From Akkermansia sp. (GTDB lineage Bacteria > Verrucomicrobiota > Verrucomicrobiia > Verrucomicrobiales > Akkermansiaceae), in the NCBI GenBank assembly GCA_017555205.1, contig JAFZGW010000033.1, forward strand, positions 62,001 to 126,000: DNA of 64,000 nt, in the 5' to 3' direction. Below are positions 17,301-27,759 of this stretch, piece by piece (the first letter of the stretch is position 1; every line of letters begins with the position of its first letter). The notes under the pieces are model-generated. The model was not told where the DNA came from. It saw only the letters and a list, made by a program, of their open reading frames with translations, and searched no databases. Both the position numbers and the translations under genes were made by a program.

Positions 17301-20300
17301 GAGACGTGGCGGGCGTCATTCTCTGACGACAGGCCGTACTTCTCCCAATCCTGCACGCGGTGGTCAGGTGTATTCACGGCGCGCAGCACACCCTCTTCCA
17401 CATAAATCGTGCCACCCACATTATCCAGCACCGTGGTATTCACCATGGCAAATGTACCGCCGCCGGTGATGGTGAGCGTGTGGTCGTTGAGCTTCAGGGT
17501 AGACTGGTTGTAGTCGCCCAGGTAATCACTCTCGACATAGTTCACACCATCGGATCCCAGTACATTATCGTACACATTATCAGCGCCATACATGTAGATG
17601 GGGGACGAACCGGCAGCAATCCCGATAGAGGAGTTACCCATCAGGCTGATATAGGGGAACTGGAAGGAATAAGCCGTATCGGCATCTGAATCAGACACGC
17701 CTTTGTAAATCGCACCCAGCCCATCCGTGCCATGTCCGGCCATAAAGATATCCACCAGCGTGGAACCGCCGCCGTTATCTTTCAAACGGTCGGTAATATC
17801 CATCGTCGTTCCGGCGTTGATGGTGATGTTGGAGCGATTGTTACCGGTATAGCCACTGCTCGTATCATCCCCCTTCAAGTTCGGGTCATAATACTGACTC
17901 CAGTTTTTACTGATAGCAATCTTCTCAGCATCTGACTTACCGTTCGTGAGAGCTTCCCAGCCGGAATTAGCATTCCATGCGGTGATGGAATCCGTCGACA
18001 GCTTCAAACGGGCTCCATTCTCAAGAATAATCGCACGATTGGAGAACGGCACGGAGCGAATCTGCTCCGAATCCTTCTCACAGAAGGGGGAAAGCGGAAT
18101 ACCATATTCATTCAGCTGGAACACCTCCGGACGAGTCAGCTCCACAATACCGGAACCGGATATCGTAATATCCTGATCCATATTAAAGCGGCTGGCCTGA
18201 ATCTTGATATGCGCTCCATCCGCGAGTTCCAGACGGTCAAAACCGCGAATTGCGATACTGGTGAACTTACCCATGAAGGGTTGATTACCCTTGCATTCAT
18301 CGGCGCTCCACTGGTCGAGATACCTGTAGTTCTTATCGACAGCCTGAATCCAGGCGTAGACCGTTTCCTTGTTCATGTTCTCGTAGAGCCCGCTATCCGT
18401 CAGGTGCAGCGTGCTGGTGCCGGTAACATTGTCACCGCCGCCATCAATCAGAGCAAAGTTTGTACTGAAGTCGAATTGCTTACCCAGATAGATGTCAGCA
18501 TTACCTAGAACTTTAGTGGCATTACCATAGGATGAAGCCCAGTCCGAACCGGTGGCATAAATGCCGCCCCAGTGAGAAGCTGTAGAATCCAGGAAATAGT
18601 GGGGCGGTATACTTTCCGCATAATTACCGGTAGGGTCATAATAGCCACCGAGTGCATAAACGGCATCTGCATAAGAATTGAATATAAACTCTCCATTCCC
18701 CACATTATTACCATTTATAGTTGTCCACCCCCCTGGAGCATCAAACGTCTTGCCGGCATAGTAGGTATTCAGCCGTCCGCCGGTGAGATTCATGACCACA
18801 CTGCCTTGCAAATCCACGTTGCGGGAACCTCCGTATATATTCTTGTACCCACCGGCTTCGATGCTGAGGTAGGCATTACCAATCTGGCGCATGCCCCAGC
18901 TGCCGCCGTACACCTCGACATCGGTACGGTTGCCGGCACCGGTAATCATAAGGTGGGAATCACCAGTTACGGAATGATTAAGGGACACGCTGTTACCGGG
19001 GGTGGCATCCCAGTCGGTCGTGTACATCATACCACCGATTTTGTATGCGTAATCGGAGCCCTCATCATACACCCAGTGGTTATGGGAGCCTTTATAGTCA
19101 CCACCTCGCGTAGAACCACCGGCCAGGTAAAAGTTACCATCGGTACTGCCGCCCCCCTGCACTACTACAACAGTATGACCACCGACTCCCGATACAATCT
19201 TGCCGTAATCATAAGCATAGTTACTTTCTGAATCGGCAGAGAAACGCACCGCGTTCGAAGCACCGCCGGTGTATGTTTTGCCGAATGCCGGAGCGAAGCC
19301 CAGATTCCAGGTCTTGTCCCACTGAGTAGCTGATATACCTGAAAGCGTCACGGTAATCTTACCGTTCCCCGTATTCAAGAACTCCGCACCGTTAATGACC
19401 GAAACCTTCACCCCATTGTAGATGAAATTCGTCGAGCCGAGGGTATTCCACCCCTCGATGGTACCGCCATCGATAAAGGTATAGGTACTGCCATCAGCAG
19501 CCAGATTACCGAATTCAAATACGGTACCCTGCTGAATGGTAACAGTACCGCGGTTGACAAGAGTCTGACTGAAACTCAGGTTGCCGCCCAGCGTATACTC
19601 TGCCCCTTGGGCGATGGAGGTAAGCCCGTTCGAGTCCGTGCTCAGGCCGGTATCGGCACCGATACCGCCATTGATGATAGAACCGCGACCCTTCAACTCA
19701 ATAGCCTCGACGTTGAAACCATTGATAGCAGCATTCGTAAGCGAGCTGATACCGGTATTGGCAGCAGAATTACCACCAAGAATAGCATTGTTGGTAATCT
19801 TCACACCGGCAACGGAAGCAGTACCACCATTATACCCGCTCAAGGTAGCACCGGTAGAGGAAATCAACTCAGAGCTCGAATCCACACTCAGCAGAGCATC
19901 CCCCACGGCGCCCACCTGCACCATGGTATCGCCATCGAAGTAAACTTTCGTTCCTTCCGTGAGCTTCAACTCGCCAGTGGAAACAGTTATCCAGCCCATG
20001 GGGTTGGAGCCATCACCGGCCTGCACATTCCGCAGCTCTACAACCGAGCCATTGCCCAGCTTACCGGCACCATCACTCAATGCCGTATCGCGCATGTGCA
20101 ACTGCGTACCACCGGCGATATCCACGCCATCCACACCGCCTACAAAGGTGTACTTGGTGGTAGCTTGTTTTTCTGTGCCGACATTCTGAATATAAATACC
20201 CTTCGCGGACACCGTTTCACCCAGCGTTACCGTGGCCTCACTGATACCTTTCTGGTTAAAGAAGAGAGCGTAGTCATATTCCGAGCCATCATATTTCTGC

Positions 20301-22171
20301 CCGTTATTCCACACGGCTGACTCGGTAGTCCAGGTACCATTACCACCACCGTTCCAGATATTACCGAAGCGAGTTTCTACATAATATACATGCTTACCAT
20401 CAACAAACGAAGAACCAGCAACGTAATGGGAGTTATCAAACTTGACTCGTTCGCCCAGAGCATTAGTCATGTAAAAATTGATGTCACTCTGACCGTCAAT
20501 AGCCACAGCATTATCTGCCGCAAACACATTGTACACCTGCATGGTTCGCAAAACATCATTGAACATGACATCAATGGAACCGGCTGAGGCAAAGGTGATT
20601 TCTCCAGCAGAGAGAGCTGCCTGCTTGGCATTTACCGTAAGAGAAGCCGGCAGACTCTCAACGGCGAGAGTAGCTCCGTCACCCAAGTGAAGCTTTTGCA
20701 GCTCTACCGGGAAAAGGCCATCCGTATTGAGGTAAAGGTGGGAATCTTTGGAAATCGTTACCCCGGAGGCTTGGGAGAGCGAGTGTACATTATTCAGAGA
20801 GAGCGAACTGCCCTCCCCAACGGTAACAGAACCGGTAAAAGCTTCATTGGCAGAGGCAATCACCACCATACCGGAACCGGACATCGTAACATCACCACCA
20901 CCGCTCAAGTAACCAGAGAGGGTAAGCATATCCCTGACTTTATCGCCCGGCGTGGTGCTCATGGTACTAAACAGCACCTTACTCTCCACATTAATATCGG
21001 CGCCTATGCGGTTGGTCATGCCCGTGTACGTCAGCTCCACCGTATTGTCGCCATCCGTTGTGGATTTCAACAGCAAACCGTCTGTTGTTATATCGCTCGT
21101 ATTAGCACCACCGATATAGCCACCATCCAAATGGATAGAATTACTGCCAGTAAGAGTTTGGGTGGAATTTTTGATATCGAGGTTGCCCGATACGGCAATT
21201 TGCCCGGAGCCCTCAGCCATGATATTATTTCCCTCTACAAAGACGGAGGCTGCGTGACCAATTGTGAAATTTCCATGCACAGAGCGCTCCACGTTCTTGA
21301 TGTTGAACTGACCACCCTGCAGCGTCAGATCCTTAATACCCGTTATTTTTGTGACATTGAACTCGCGAGCCTGACCACCCACTGTCAGCGAATGGTACTC
21401 ACCGTTGACAGCACCATTGATAAGAGCCCACTTGGTGCGCATGTTGGAGCCAATCTGAATATAGGCCTTGTCATGAGTCACGTTCAGTGTATAGCCCTCA
21501 TTTCCGGAAACAGCATCACCAACCTGAGAAGTATCCGTTTTGGCGGGATCCCAATAGCCGTTATCAAACAGGAAGCCGTCGCCATTGTTCAGAATCAGAG
21601 ATCCATAGCCCAGATTAATCTCGCCGATACACACACCAGCGCTCTTTTCTTTACCTTCCTTACCGGCCAAGTCGTGGTCCATGTCGCCGTTCATGAACAT
21701 ACCAGGAGAGAGCGTCACCACGGCATTACCTGCGATATTTAACTCCTTAATTCTAAGAAATCCTTGAAGATTAAGCGATGTATCAGAAATCTCCGGAGCA
21801 CTGCCATTGCGCGTACCGTCAACTGTGATTACAGTGTTACCATTTCCTAACACGCCATAACCAATATCCTCCCCCACATTTACCGAAATCACATTACGGC
21901 TGCCAGCCTCTACATTGACGGAGGACACGTCCACGAAATCCATCTTGTGACCTCCTGTCGTGATGGATTTATTCTGCTCAGGCGTATAAAGAGTCGTCTC
22001 CCCGTTTTTACCAAGCGTAATGCTTTCGTTGTTATCAAGCACCCACTCACCATTCACAGCCATGGGCACAGCATCCTGAGCATAGACAGGCACGCTTGAC
22101 AGCGTAACGGCTGCAACTTGCAGCGCAAATAACAAAGCTCGGCGTAAAAGATAGGGAAGATGTAATCTCAT
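14328..22171 (-). CDS. Giant PEP-CTERM autotransporter-repeat surface protein, frameshifted near the end
   Basis: About 2614 residues once one frameshift is repaired. ATG 22171 gives a long signal peptide (LLRRALLFALQVAAVTLSSV); the frame also extends to a TTG at 22201. The body is Gly/Ser/Thr/Asn-rich, beta-helical in character, with autotransporter-associated beta-strand repeats (EGAGTLVLDQQTSYTGSTSL; GNGTLTLTGANTYSGGT). The frame is lost near 14830-14842: the upstream frame ends at 14696, while the true C-terminus continues in another frame (LTLDGGSTYAANM) to a PEP-CTERM tail: VPEPTTVTLSMLALMGLAA then RRRRK. One missing base (for example a C in a GGGC(C)TTG context) explains it. In effect either a recent pseudogene, a phase-variable gene or an assembly error. 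Sole cargo of the transposon. Confidence 0.85.
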
Positions 22172-22216
22172 ATATTTGTAGTTTGTAAAAAACACCCTCA
22201 ATAGAGAGGGGCGGCG

Positions 22217-22244
22217 ATTATAAGCTTTTATTTTAATATGTCAA
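22217..22244 (-). promoter_or_regulatory. Promoter of the giant surface-protein gene
   Basis: Consensus TTGACA (22244-22239), 16 bp, TATAAT (22222-22217) in very AT-rich DNA; start of transcription near 22210, about 40 bases before ATG 22171. No Shine-Dalgarno is seen before that ATG, and the leader contains a small CCCTC/GAGGG hairpin. Confidence 0.85.
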
Positions 22245-22260
22245 GCGTTTATTTTTAAAT

Positions 22261-22400
22261 AAAAGGGTCTGTTTCAGATTTGCTGGTAGAAGGTACGAGC
22301 GGTTTTGTGCATTCTTTGAAGTCTCAGGAAGTAAACTTGTCGTAGTTTCAGGAACAGATACCGCACATCAAACAATCCGCACGCCTTTGCCTGTATCCGT
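22261..22400. other. Unassigned stretch inside the transposon
   Basis: About 140 bases between the giant gene's promoter and the recognisable right IS remnant. No gene or repeat is recognised; the inner boundary of the right IS copy lies somewhere here. Confidence 0.4.
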
Positions 22401-22724
22401 TTGATAGCAGCGTTGGCTGATACTATTAGTGCGCTCTATAAGTCCCGCTGGCAGATTGAAAGCTTTTTTAAGACCATAAAACAGCATTTACGCATCAAGA
22501 CCTTTATTGGAACAAACAAGAATGCAGTAATGTGTCAGATCTGGACTGCCATGATAGCCATATTGCTGCTCCAATATCTCAAAAACAAGGCTAAGAACGA
22601 CTGGCATATGTCAAACCTTGTCACATTCATTCGGATTCATCTGATGAGTTACATTGACTTGTGGACCTGGATGAATCAGGGGGTAGATAAGGCGCATTCT
22701 CCTCCGAATTTTGCTCAAGCATGA
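22401..22724 (+). pseudogene. IS4-type transposase, C-terminal remnant
   Basis: 107 codons carrying the IS4 signature Y-x2-R-x3-E-x6-K (YKSRWQIESFFKTIKQ), with the catalytic Glu, and the usual C-terminal helix region (NAVMCQIWTAMIAILLLQYL). The N-terminal two thirds and the first two catalytic Asp residues are missing, so it cannot be active. Confidence 0.88.
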
Positions 22725-22794
22725 GTACAGGGGGGCTTCGAAAAAGCCTCTATTCGGAAAGTCTAGGATTTATCGGCACTTGCGTCTCTCAAAA

Positions 22795-22813
22795 AAACTT
22801 TGGGACACATGTG
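22795..22813 (-). repeat. Terminal inverted repeat, outer right
   Basis: AAACTTTGGGACACATGTG, identical to the end at 14156-14174 and complementary to 13540-13558. Confidence 0.92.
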
Positions 22814-22822
22814 AAAAATCAG
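22814..22822 (+). repeat. Right target-site duplication (9 bp)
   Basis: AAAAATCAG, identical to 13531-13539. It contains the recG stop codon (TGA on the minus strand, 22819-22821), so the insertion left recG complete. Confidence 0.88.
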
Positions 22823-24945
22823 GCAATTACCCCCTGCTCGGCCTCGGGCGCGACCAAAGCCCGCAAGGGTTCATGTTGCGGCAAACGGAGCTCCGGGTCA
22901 TGCAGTAAAATAGCAGCGGCATCCCTCGATGCACGGTGAATGAGGCGCATATCGCTGAGCCACTCAGTGAACTGTACAGCCCCGAGCCCACTCTGAGCAG
23001 TTCCCAACACATCACCGGGGCCTCGCAACCTGAAATCCTCTTCCGCAATTTCAAAACCGTTTATCGTACGGCAAAGCACATCTAGCTTTTCCCTACCGGG
23101 TTCACCGTTTTTTGCAGTTGAGAGCAATATGCAATAGCTCTTGTACTGACCACGACCTATTCGACCGCGCAATTGGTGCAACTGAGATAGACCGAACGTA
23201 TCGGCATCATTAATGAGCATGACAGTGGCATTGGGTACATCAACCCCTACTTCAACTACAGTTGTTGCCACGAGTATGTGCGTTTCATTTGCGCGAAAAG
23301 CGCTCATAACAGCGTCTTTCTCCTCTGGCGACAAGCGCCCATGCAGCAAGCCAATAGGCTCTGTCGGGAAAATCGTTTGCCACTTTTCCAGTTCCGAAGT
23401 AGCTGCGGCTTGCGCTCGGGTTTCGCTTTCTTCGATAAGGGGAGCGACAATGTAAATTTGACGCCCGGCCTTCAGTTCCCCCTCCATAAAAGCGATAATA
23501 CGTTTCATGTGATTGGGGTTACGCAAAGCGGTTACAATCTCGCCGCGATTAGCGGGGAGCTCGTCAATAACGGAGACGTCCAAATCACCATACAGAGTAA
23601 GAGTGAGTGTGCGCGGAATAGGAGTCGCGGTCATAACAAGCACATCGGGGTGCTCGCCACTGCTCACAAACTGCTCACGCTGGGCTACACCGAACTTGTG
23701 TTGCTCATCAATAACAGCTAAAACCAGATTTCGCGGTCGATTCTTTTTGTAGAGAAGTGCGTGAGTTCCAACCAACAGACGAGGCGTGTTGTCAGCATCT
23801 TCCGGATTATCCGGCACATACCCCATATCTTCCGCCCGATCAGCCGTGCGCAAGGACAGGCGCACATCCATATTGCTCAGCAATCTCCGAAAGTTATTGA
23901 AATGCTGTTCCGCCAATATCTGAGTAGGGGCAATCATGGCGGCAGTACCACCGCTTTCTACAGCCAAGAGCATGGCGCAAAGTGCCACAAGGGTCTTACC
24001 ACTGCCGACATCCCCCTGCAATAGGCGGTTCATCTGGCGTGGCGCTTCCATATCTTCCCGAATTTCCTGCACGCAGCGTGCCTGGGCAGCGGTCAACCGG
24101 AACGGCAGGCTTGCTAAGAGTTCCTGCAAATAGCCATCAGTTGTAACATTGACTCGACCGGCACGCCCCTGCGCACGGTGACGCCGCCACGCCACACAAA
24201 ACTGACGTGTAAAACACTCGGCTAAAGCAAAGCGAAGGCGCGCCTTGCGATAATTCTCAGGCTCAGACGGAAAATGCAAATCGGTCAGTGCCTCGCGAAA
24301 CGGATACGCCGGTGCCACATCGTAGCCGGGTTGTGCCACATACTCAGGCAAACGTTGCAACAATCCCCACACCAAACCACGAAAACGCCTGGCAGCCATC
24401 CCCGATATACCACGGTATATGGGAACAATGCGCCCGGTGTGCACAAGTTGCTGCCCGGGCAGTTCATCCGCAAGCGGAGATACACTTCCCCCCATGGCTA
24501 GCTCAACCAAGCGCTGACCGGCATCTTCATCTTCCATAACCTCAAAATCGGGATTGGTCATGGTAAGTTTACCGCCATACACCTTCACCTTTCCGTACAC
24601 GGATAGGTTCATCCCCGTGGCAAGTAACTTAGCCACATACGGCATGTTAAACCAACGTAACAGCAAACGGGCTCCATACGGCTCTCCGTCATCGCCGGCA
24701 CTAACCTCGTAGTATCGCTTGTACGAAAAACGCCAGCCTGCACCATACACATGAACAAGCAGACTTACAGTCTCACCATCCAGCAAAGCCGATATAGGCT
24801 TGGTTACACGCCTATCTTCATAACGGCGAGGCACCCGCAGCAACACATCACCCACCGTATCATATCCGGCGGCAGAGAGCACTTGAAGCTCACGTGCGCT
24901 GATATCGGGCTGCCCATTTAGAGCGTCTGTCAGTGCAAGACTCAC
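22819..24945 (-). CDS. recG: ATP-dependent DNA helicase RecG
   Basis: Branch-migrating helicase that remodels stalled forks and Holliday junctions; 708 residues, full length. N-terminal wedge/OB region (LLRVPRRYEDRRVT; YGKVKVYGGKLTMTNPDFEV), helicase motif I LLQGDVGSGKTLVALCAML, motif II VIDEQHKFGVAQR, motif III MTATPIPRTLTLTLYGD, motif V VATTVVEVGVDVPNA and motif VI QLRGRIGRGQYKSYC, then the RecG C-terminal hook (EDFRLRGPGDVLGTAQSG). It starts 28 bases after the amidase stop and is probably co-transcribed with it. Its stop codon lies in the target duplication, 6 bases from the transposon end, so its own terminator has been moved away or lost. Confidence 0.97.
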   Translation of the reverse strand: MSLALTDALNGQPDISARELQVLSAAGYDTVGDVLLRVPRRYEDRRVTKPISALLDGETVSLLVHVYGAGWRFSYKRYYEVSAGDDGEPYGARLLLRWFNMPYVAKLLATGMNLSVYGKVKVYGGKLTMTNPDFEVMEDEDAGQRLVELAMGGSVSPLADELPGQQLVHTGRIVPIYRGISGMAARRFRGLVWGLLQRLPEYVAQPGYDVAPAYPFREALTDLHFPSEPENYRKARLRFALAECFTRQFCVAWRRHRAQGRAGRVNVTTDGYLQELLASLPFRLTAAQARCVQEIREDMEAPRQMNRLLQGDVGSGKTLVALCAMLLAVESGGTAAMIAPTQILAEQHFNNFRRLLSNMDVRLSLRTADRAEDMGYVPDNPEDADNTPRLLVGTHALLYKKNRPRNLVLAVIDEQHKFGVAQREQFVSSGEHPDVLVMTATPIPRTLTLTLYGDLDVSVIDELPANRGEIVTALRNPNHMKRIIAFMEGELKAGRQIYIVAPLIEESETRAQAAATSELEKWQTIFPTEPIGLLHGRLSPEEKDAVMSAFRANETHILVATTVVEVGVDVPNATVMLINDADTFGLSQLHQLRGRIGRGQYKSYCILLSTAKNGEPGREKLDVLCRTINGFEIAEEDFRLRGPGDVLGTAQSGLGAVQFTEWLSDMRLIHRASRDAAAILLHDPELRLPQHEPLRALVAPEAEQGVIA

Positions 24946-24973
24946 GGGCTGCGCTGGTACTCAGGTGTGAAAC

Positions 24974-25660
24974 TCAACGGTTTGACACCCCGTTGTTGAT
25001 ACAGCGATAGTAGTAATCCACACGGGAAAGGAACCACCCCCACTTGGGACCCGGACGCCCGTTGGTCATAAGCGGCATGGGACAATTCTTACCAGTCCAG
25101 TGGTGGTGCGGTACCACACGGCGCAGATTTATGCCATAGCGCTGCATCAACACAGCGGTCAATTTAGCGGAACGATCCCATGTACGGAAATGATTGTGAC
25201 CGCGGCTCTCGCACTCGCACATTTCAATACCGATGGAATGCCTGTTACCGGCCTCGGTACCGGCATGCCAACCGGACTCATTGAGCGGCAGGTTTTGCAC
25301 CACCATGAATTGGTCTACGGTAAAGTGCCAGCTGCGATTGGTAAACGCGCCGCCACAAAGGGCTCGCGAATGCTGCATAGCCGTAGAGGTAGGTGAATGG
25401 TTCGCCGTGCTGTGTATGGTAATAAAACTCGGGCGCATGCGGTGGGAACCGCGGCGCTGGCGAGACCGGCGAGGCATCATACGTATCTTAATATTGGCCT
25501 CCTTCGCCAGGCGCCCGATGGAACGGGGTATAATCTGCCTAGCCTCCGGCCTGAATTTGAAGGCAGGAGGAGTTCTCAGGTAGGAGTTCTGGCCTTGCTG
25601 ACAGCCTAACAGGCAAGCCAAGACCAAGGCAAAAAGAGCCACCAATGTTCGATACGCCAT
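24974..25660 (-). CDS. N-acetylmuramoyl-L-alanine amidase lipoprotein
   Basis: 228 residues. Lipoprotein signal ending in LACLLGC (Cys about residue 20), so membrane-anchored in the periplasm. An Amidase_2 domain follows, with zinc-ligand and catalytic motifs FITIHSTANHS, SWHFTVDQF, GWHAGTEAGNRHSIGIEMCE and VPHHHWTGKNCP. It would cut the amide between MurNAc and the stem peptide. ATG 25660 starts 6 bases after the predicted -10. It faces a D,D-carboxypeptidase gene across a 200-bp divergent promoter region, so two peptidoglycan enzymes share this control region. Confidence 0.93.
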   Translation of the reverse strand: MAYRTLVALFALVLACLLGCQQGQNSYLRTPPAFKFRPEARQIIPRSIGRLAKEANIKIRMMPRRSRQRRGSHRMRPSFITIHSTANHSPTSTAMQHSRALCGGAFTNRSWHFTVDQFMVVQNLPLNESGWHAGTEAGNRHSIGIEMCECESRGHNHFRTWDRSAKLTAVLMQRYGINLRRVVPHHHWTGKNCPMPLMTNGRPGPKWGWFLSRVDYYYRCINNGVSNR

Positions 25661-25666
25661 GGCGAT

Positions 25667-25695
25667 ATTCTGCCATGAGTAAGCACATTTAGCAA
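25667..25695 (-). promoter_or_regulatory. Amidase-recG promoter
   Basis: TTGCTA, 17 bp, CAGAAT on the minus strand; -10 ends 6 bases before the ATG at 25660 (leaderless architecture). Confidence 0.7.
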
Positions 25696-25827
25696 GCCCA
25701 ATTTTCGACTTGCATCAAAAAAAGCATGACATGCCGCAAACACCCCTACCACACACCGAGAAAATTACAATTAATATTTGATTTTCTGAAACTTACACAA
25801 ACACCCCAAATATGCCTTAATTAAGAC

Positions 25828-25856
25828 TTGCTAAATAATTAGGCCTATGATAGCAT
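25828..25856 (+). promoter_or_regulatory. D,D-carboxypeptidase promoter
   Basis: TTGCTA, 17 bp, TAGCAT; -10 ends 6 bases before the ATG at 25863. Uses the same -35 hexamer as the divergent amidase promoter. Confidence 0.72.
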
Positions 25857-25862
25857 GCGCAC

Positions 25863-26816
25863 ATGCGCTTTTTTGTCTATACAGCCGTAGTGTGCTTAGT
25901 CGGTATTATAACCAGCTGCAGCCGGACAAGCTTGGGCTACCTGAGCGGTAGAAAATACAGCAATCACCGAACTTACGTACCGGCAGTACACACTCAGACA
26001 CCTATCCCCAAACAGGCAAGAACAGTTTACGGAGAGCGCAGTAATACACTGGTTCCGCCTCGCCCTCTGGCAACCCCTGCAACTACAGCGCCGGCACCGA
26101 ACTGCGGTGCAGTTTGTGTGATTGACCCCCGCACCGGCAATGTATTGTTCGGGCACAATGAGCACGAGCGGCGACAAGTAGCGAGCACACAAAAAATCGT
26201 AACAGCCCTGTGCGCATGCGATGCCGGCGAACTGGACCGCATGATGACCATTACCCGGCAAGACAAGCTCAGCGTAACCCCCATACGCTCCCGACTGAAT
26301 GTGGGAGAAAGCTACACGCGCGGGGCAATCATGCACGCCATGCTCACAGCCAGTTGCAATGACTTGGCACAAGCATTGGCTCGCGACAGCGCCGGTAGTG
26401 TGGAAAAATTCGTAGCACGCATGAACGCCCGTGCCCAGCGTATGCGCATGTACAACACCCACTTTACCAACCCCAGCGGATTACCGGGACCGCAGTATTC
26501 AACCGCATACGACATGGCACTGGCAGCCTGCTATGCCTATAGCAACCCGGTTATCAGAGATTTCATTGACGACCGTCAAGTCGTGCTCACCCGCCCCAAC
26601 GGGCAACAAGTCAACTTCAACAACACCAATAAGTTACTTGCTAAATACAGCTGGGTTCAAGGCATGAAAACCGGCTATACCAACGCAGCCAAGCGCTGCC
26701 TTATTTCCTGCGGTTCCGCCAACGGGCGCTCCGTCATCGTAGTTGTGCTGGGCTGCGAAAAAAGACGCATCTGGGCAGAAAGCGAAAAATACCTACGCTG
26801 GGCACTGGGAGTATAA
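25863..26816 (+). CDS. D-alanyl-D-alanine carboxypeptidase, lipoprotein type (S11)
   Basis: 317 residues. Lipobox GIITSC near residue 20 predicts a lipid-anchored periplasmic enzyme. Penicillin-binding fold with all three active-site motifs: S-x-x-K in ASTQKIVTALC, S-x-N as TASCNDLAQAL, and K-T-G in MKTGYTNAAKR. It lacks the C-terminal beta domain and amphipathic helix of PBP5, which is replaced functionally by the lipid anchor. It would trim the terminal D-Ala of stem peptides. A Pro/Thr-rich linker (about residues 40-75) joins anchor and catalytic domain. Confidence 0.94.
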   Translation: MRFFVYTAVVCLVGIITSCSRTSLGYLSGRKYSNHRTYVPAVHTQTPIPKQARTVYGERSNTLVPPRPLATPATTAPAPNCGAVCVIDPRTGNVLFGHNEHERRQVASTQKIVTALCACDAGELDRMMTITRQDKLSVTPIRSRLNVGESYTRGAIMHAMLTASCNDLAQALARDSAGSVEKFVARMNARAQRMRMYNTHFTNPSGLPGPQYSTAYDMALAACYAYSNPVIRDFIDDRQVVLTRPNGQQVNFNNTNKLLAKYSWVQGMKTGYTNAAKRCLISCGSANGRSVIVVVLGCEKRRIWAESEKYLRWALGV

Positions 26817-26847
26817 AGTTAACTATACTTGGCGGCGTATGTCGCGC

Positions 26848-26872
26848 AAAAAGGCCCGAACGGGCTTTTTTT
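26848..26872 (+). terminator. Terminator after the carboxypeptidase gene
   Basis: Short stem AAAAAGGCCCG-AA-CGGGCTTTTTTT with a strong T-run. Confidence 0.85.
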
Positions 26873-26915
26873 GCTTTTCATCGGGACGTAAAAAGTTATA
26901 ATCGGAACGAGCAGT

Positions 26916-27746
26916 ATGCCAAAAATGCAGAACAGAAAGCGCAAGCGCAAAACCAAGAGACCGGACAACGGTGCTCTGTGGGGATTTCTGTTTCGCAATG
27001 ACGCGCCCCCCAACGACATGACGCGCGGCACGCTTTACGCCCGCCCGGAAGAAGAAGATTTAGACTATGCACAAAGTTCAGGCCTGCTTGCCGAACTGTG
27101 GAACCGCTTCAATTTCTGGTCATCCATAGCAGTTATACTTTTCCTCAGCTTCATTGCGGTGCTGATGTACGGAATTGCGCTCATGTGGCAACCGCAATCG
27201 CTTAAAGATATAGCCGGAATCAATGATAAACAGGCAGCAAAAGATCTCAGTGTGCTCATCAGAAATGCAAACGGTGCCATCGTCAGCTTCACCGAAGGTG
27301 ACTTGAATCGTTACCTGAGAGATACTTGCCGCATGCGCCAGACCGGCATCTTTTCCATCTTTGCGAATGCGCAAAACGTTGCCATACGGGTTCATAATGG
27401 GTACGCAGAGCTTATTATAGACCGATTGATAGGTGCAAACATTCACCAGACAACGGCAGTTAATCTCACCTTCCAGCGCCATATCGAACACGGTCGCCCG
27501 GTCGTCACGGTGGATTTCCAAGGTGGTCCCAACCTTATGGGCAACATGCCGAGGGGCGGGCAGATTGGTGCTGTGGGTATACCGCAAAAACACATTCAGG
27601 TCATGCAGCCCGCACTTAAAACCTTGTTGGAATGCTACCCGGATATCGTGAATGCCACGAAACAATACGGCTATTGCCCCATCTTCGAAAAAGAAAGCCC
27701 TGAAAGCGAGGGTCGAATCACTCTCATACCATACACACCTCAATAA
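26916..27746 (+). CDS. Inner-membrane protein of unknown function
   Basis: 276 residues with a very basic N-terminus (KMQNRKRKRKTKR), a single transmembrane helix at about 72-92 (SIAVILFLSFIAVLMYGIAL), and a mixed C-terminal domain of about 185 residues likely in the periplasm. I do not recognise the family. A TATAAT at 26897-26902 ends 13 bases before the ATG but has no convincing -35. First gene of a three-gene run (13 and 11 bases between genes) with a lipoprotein and an acyltransferase-glycosyltransferase fusion, which suggests an envelope or LPS role. Confidence 0.75.
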   Translation: MPKMQNRKRKRKTKRPDNGALWGFLFRNDAPPNDMTRGTLYARPEEEDLDYAQSSGLLAELWNRFNFWSSIAVILFLSFIAVLMYGIALMWQPQSLKDIAGINDKQAAKDLSVLIRNANGAIVSFTEGDLNRYLRDTCRMRQTGIFSIFANAQNVAIRVHNGYAELIIDRLIGANIHQTTAVNLTFQRHIEHGRPVVTVDFQGGPNLMGNMPRGGQIGAVGIPQKHIQVMQPALKTLLECYPDIVNATKQYGYCPIFEKESPESEGRITLIPYTPQ

Positions 27747-27759
27747 ATACACTATAACC

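Larger units (their letters stand above)
13540..22813. mobile_element. Composite transposon carrying a giant surface-protein gene
   Basis: 9274-bp segment bounded by 19-bp terminal inverted repeats (CACATGTGTCCCAAAGTTT at 13540; its exact complement ending at 22813) and by a 9-bp direct repeat AAAAATCAG just outside both ends. Each end carries a remnant of an IS4-type transposase gene; the two remnants are in inverted orientation and share identical outer ends. The only cargo is the PEP-CTERM giant at 14328-22171. The inner end of the left IS copy (14174) is not followed by the duplication, so the whole segment, not a single IS, moved. Both transposases are broken, so it is no longer autonomous. 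Confidence 0.85.

Noticed and set aside
15317..21742. Several long plus-strand frames (for example 20687-21742, 19607-20320)
   Set aside because: All are antisense to the giant PEP-CTERM gene, which has a signal peptide, beta-strand repeats and sorting tail.
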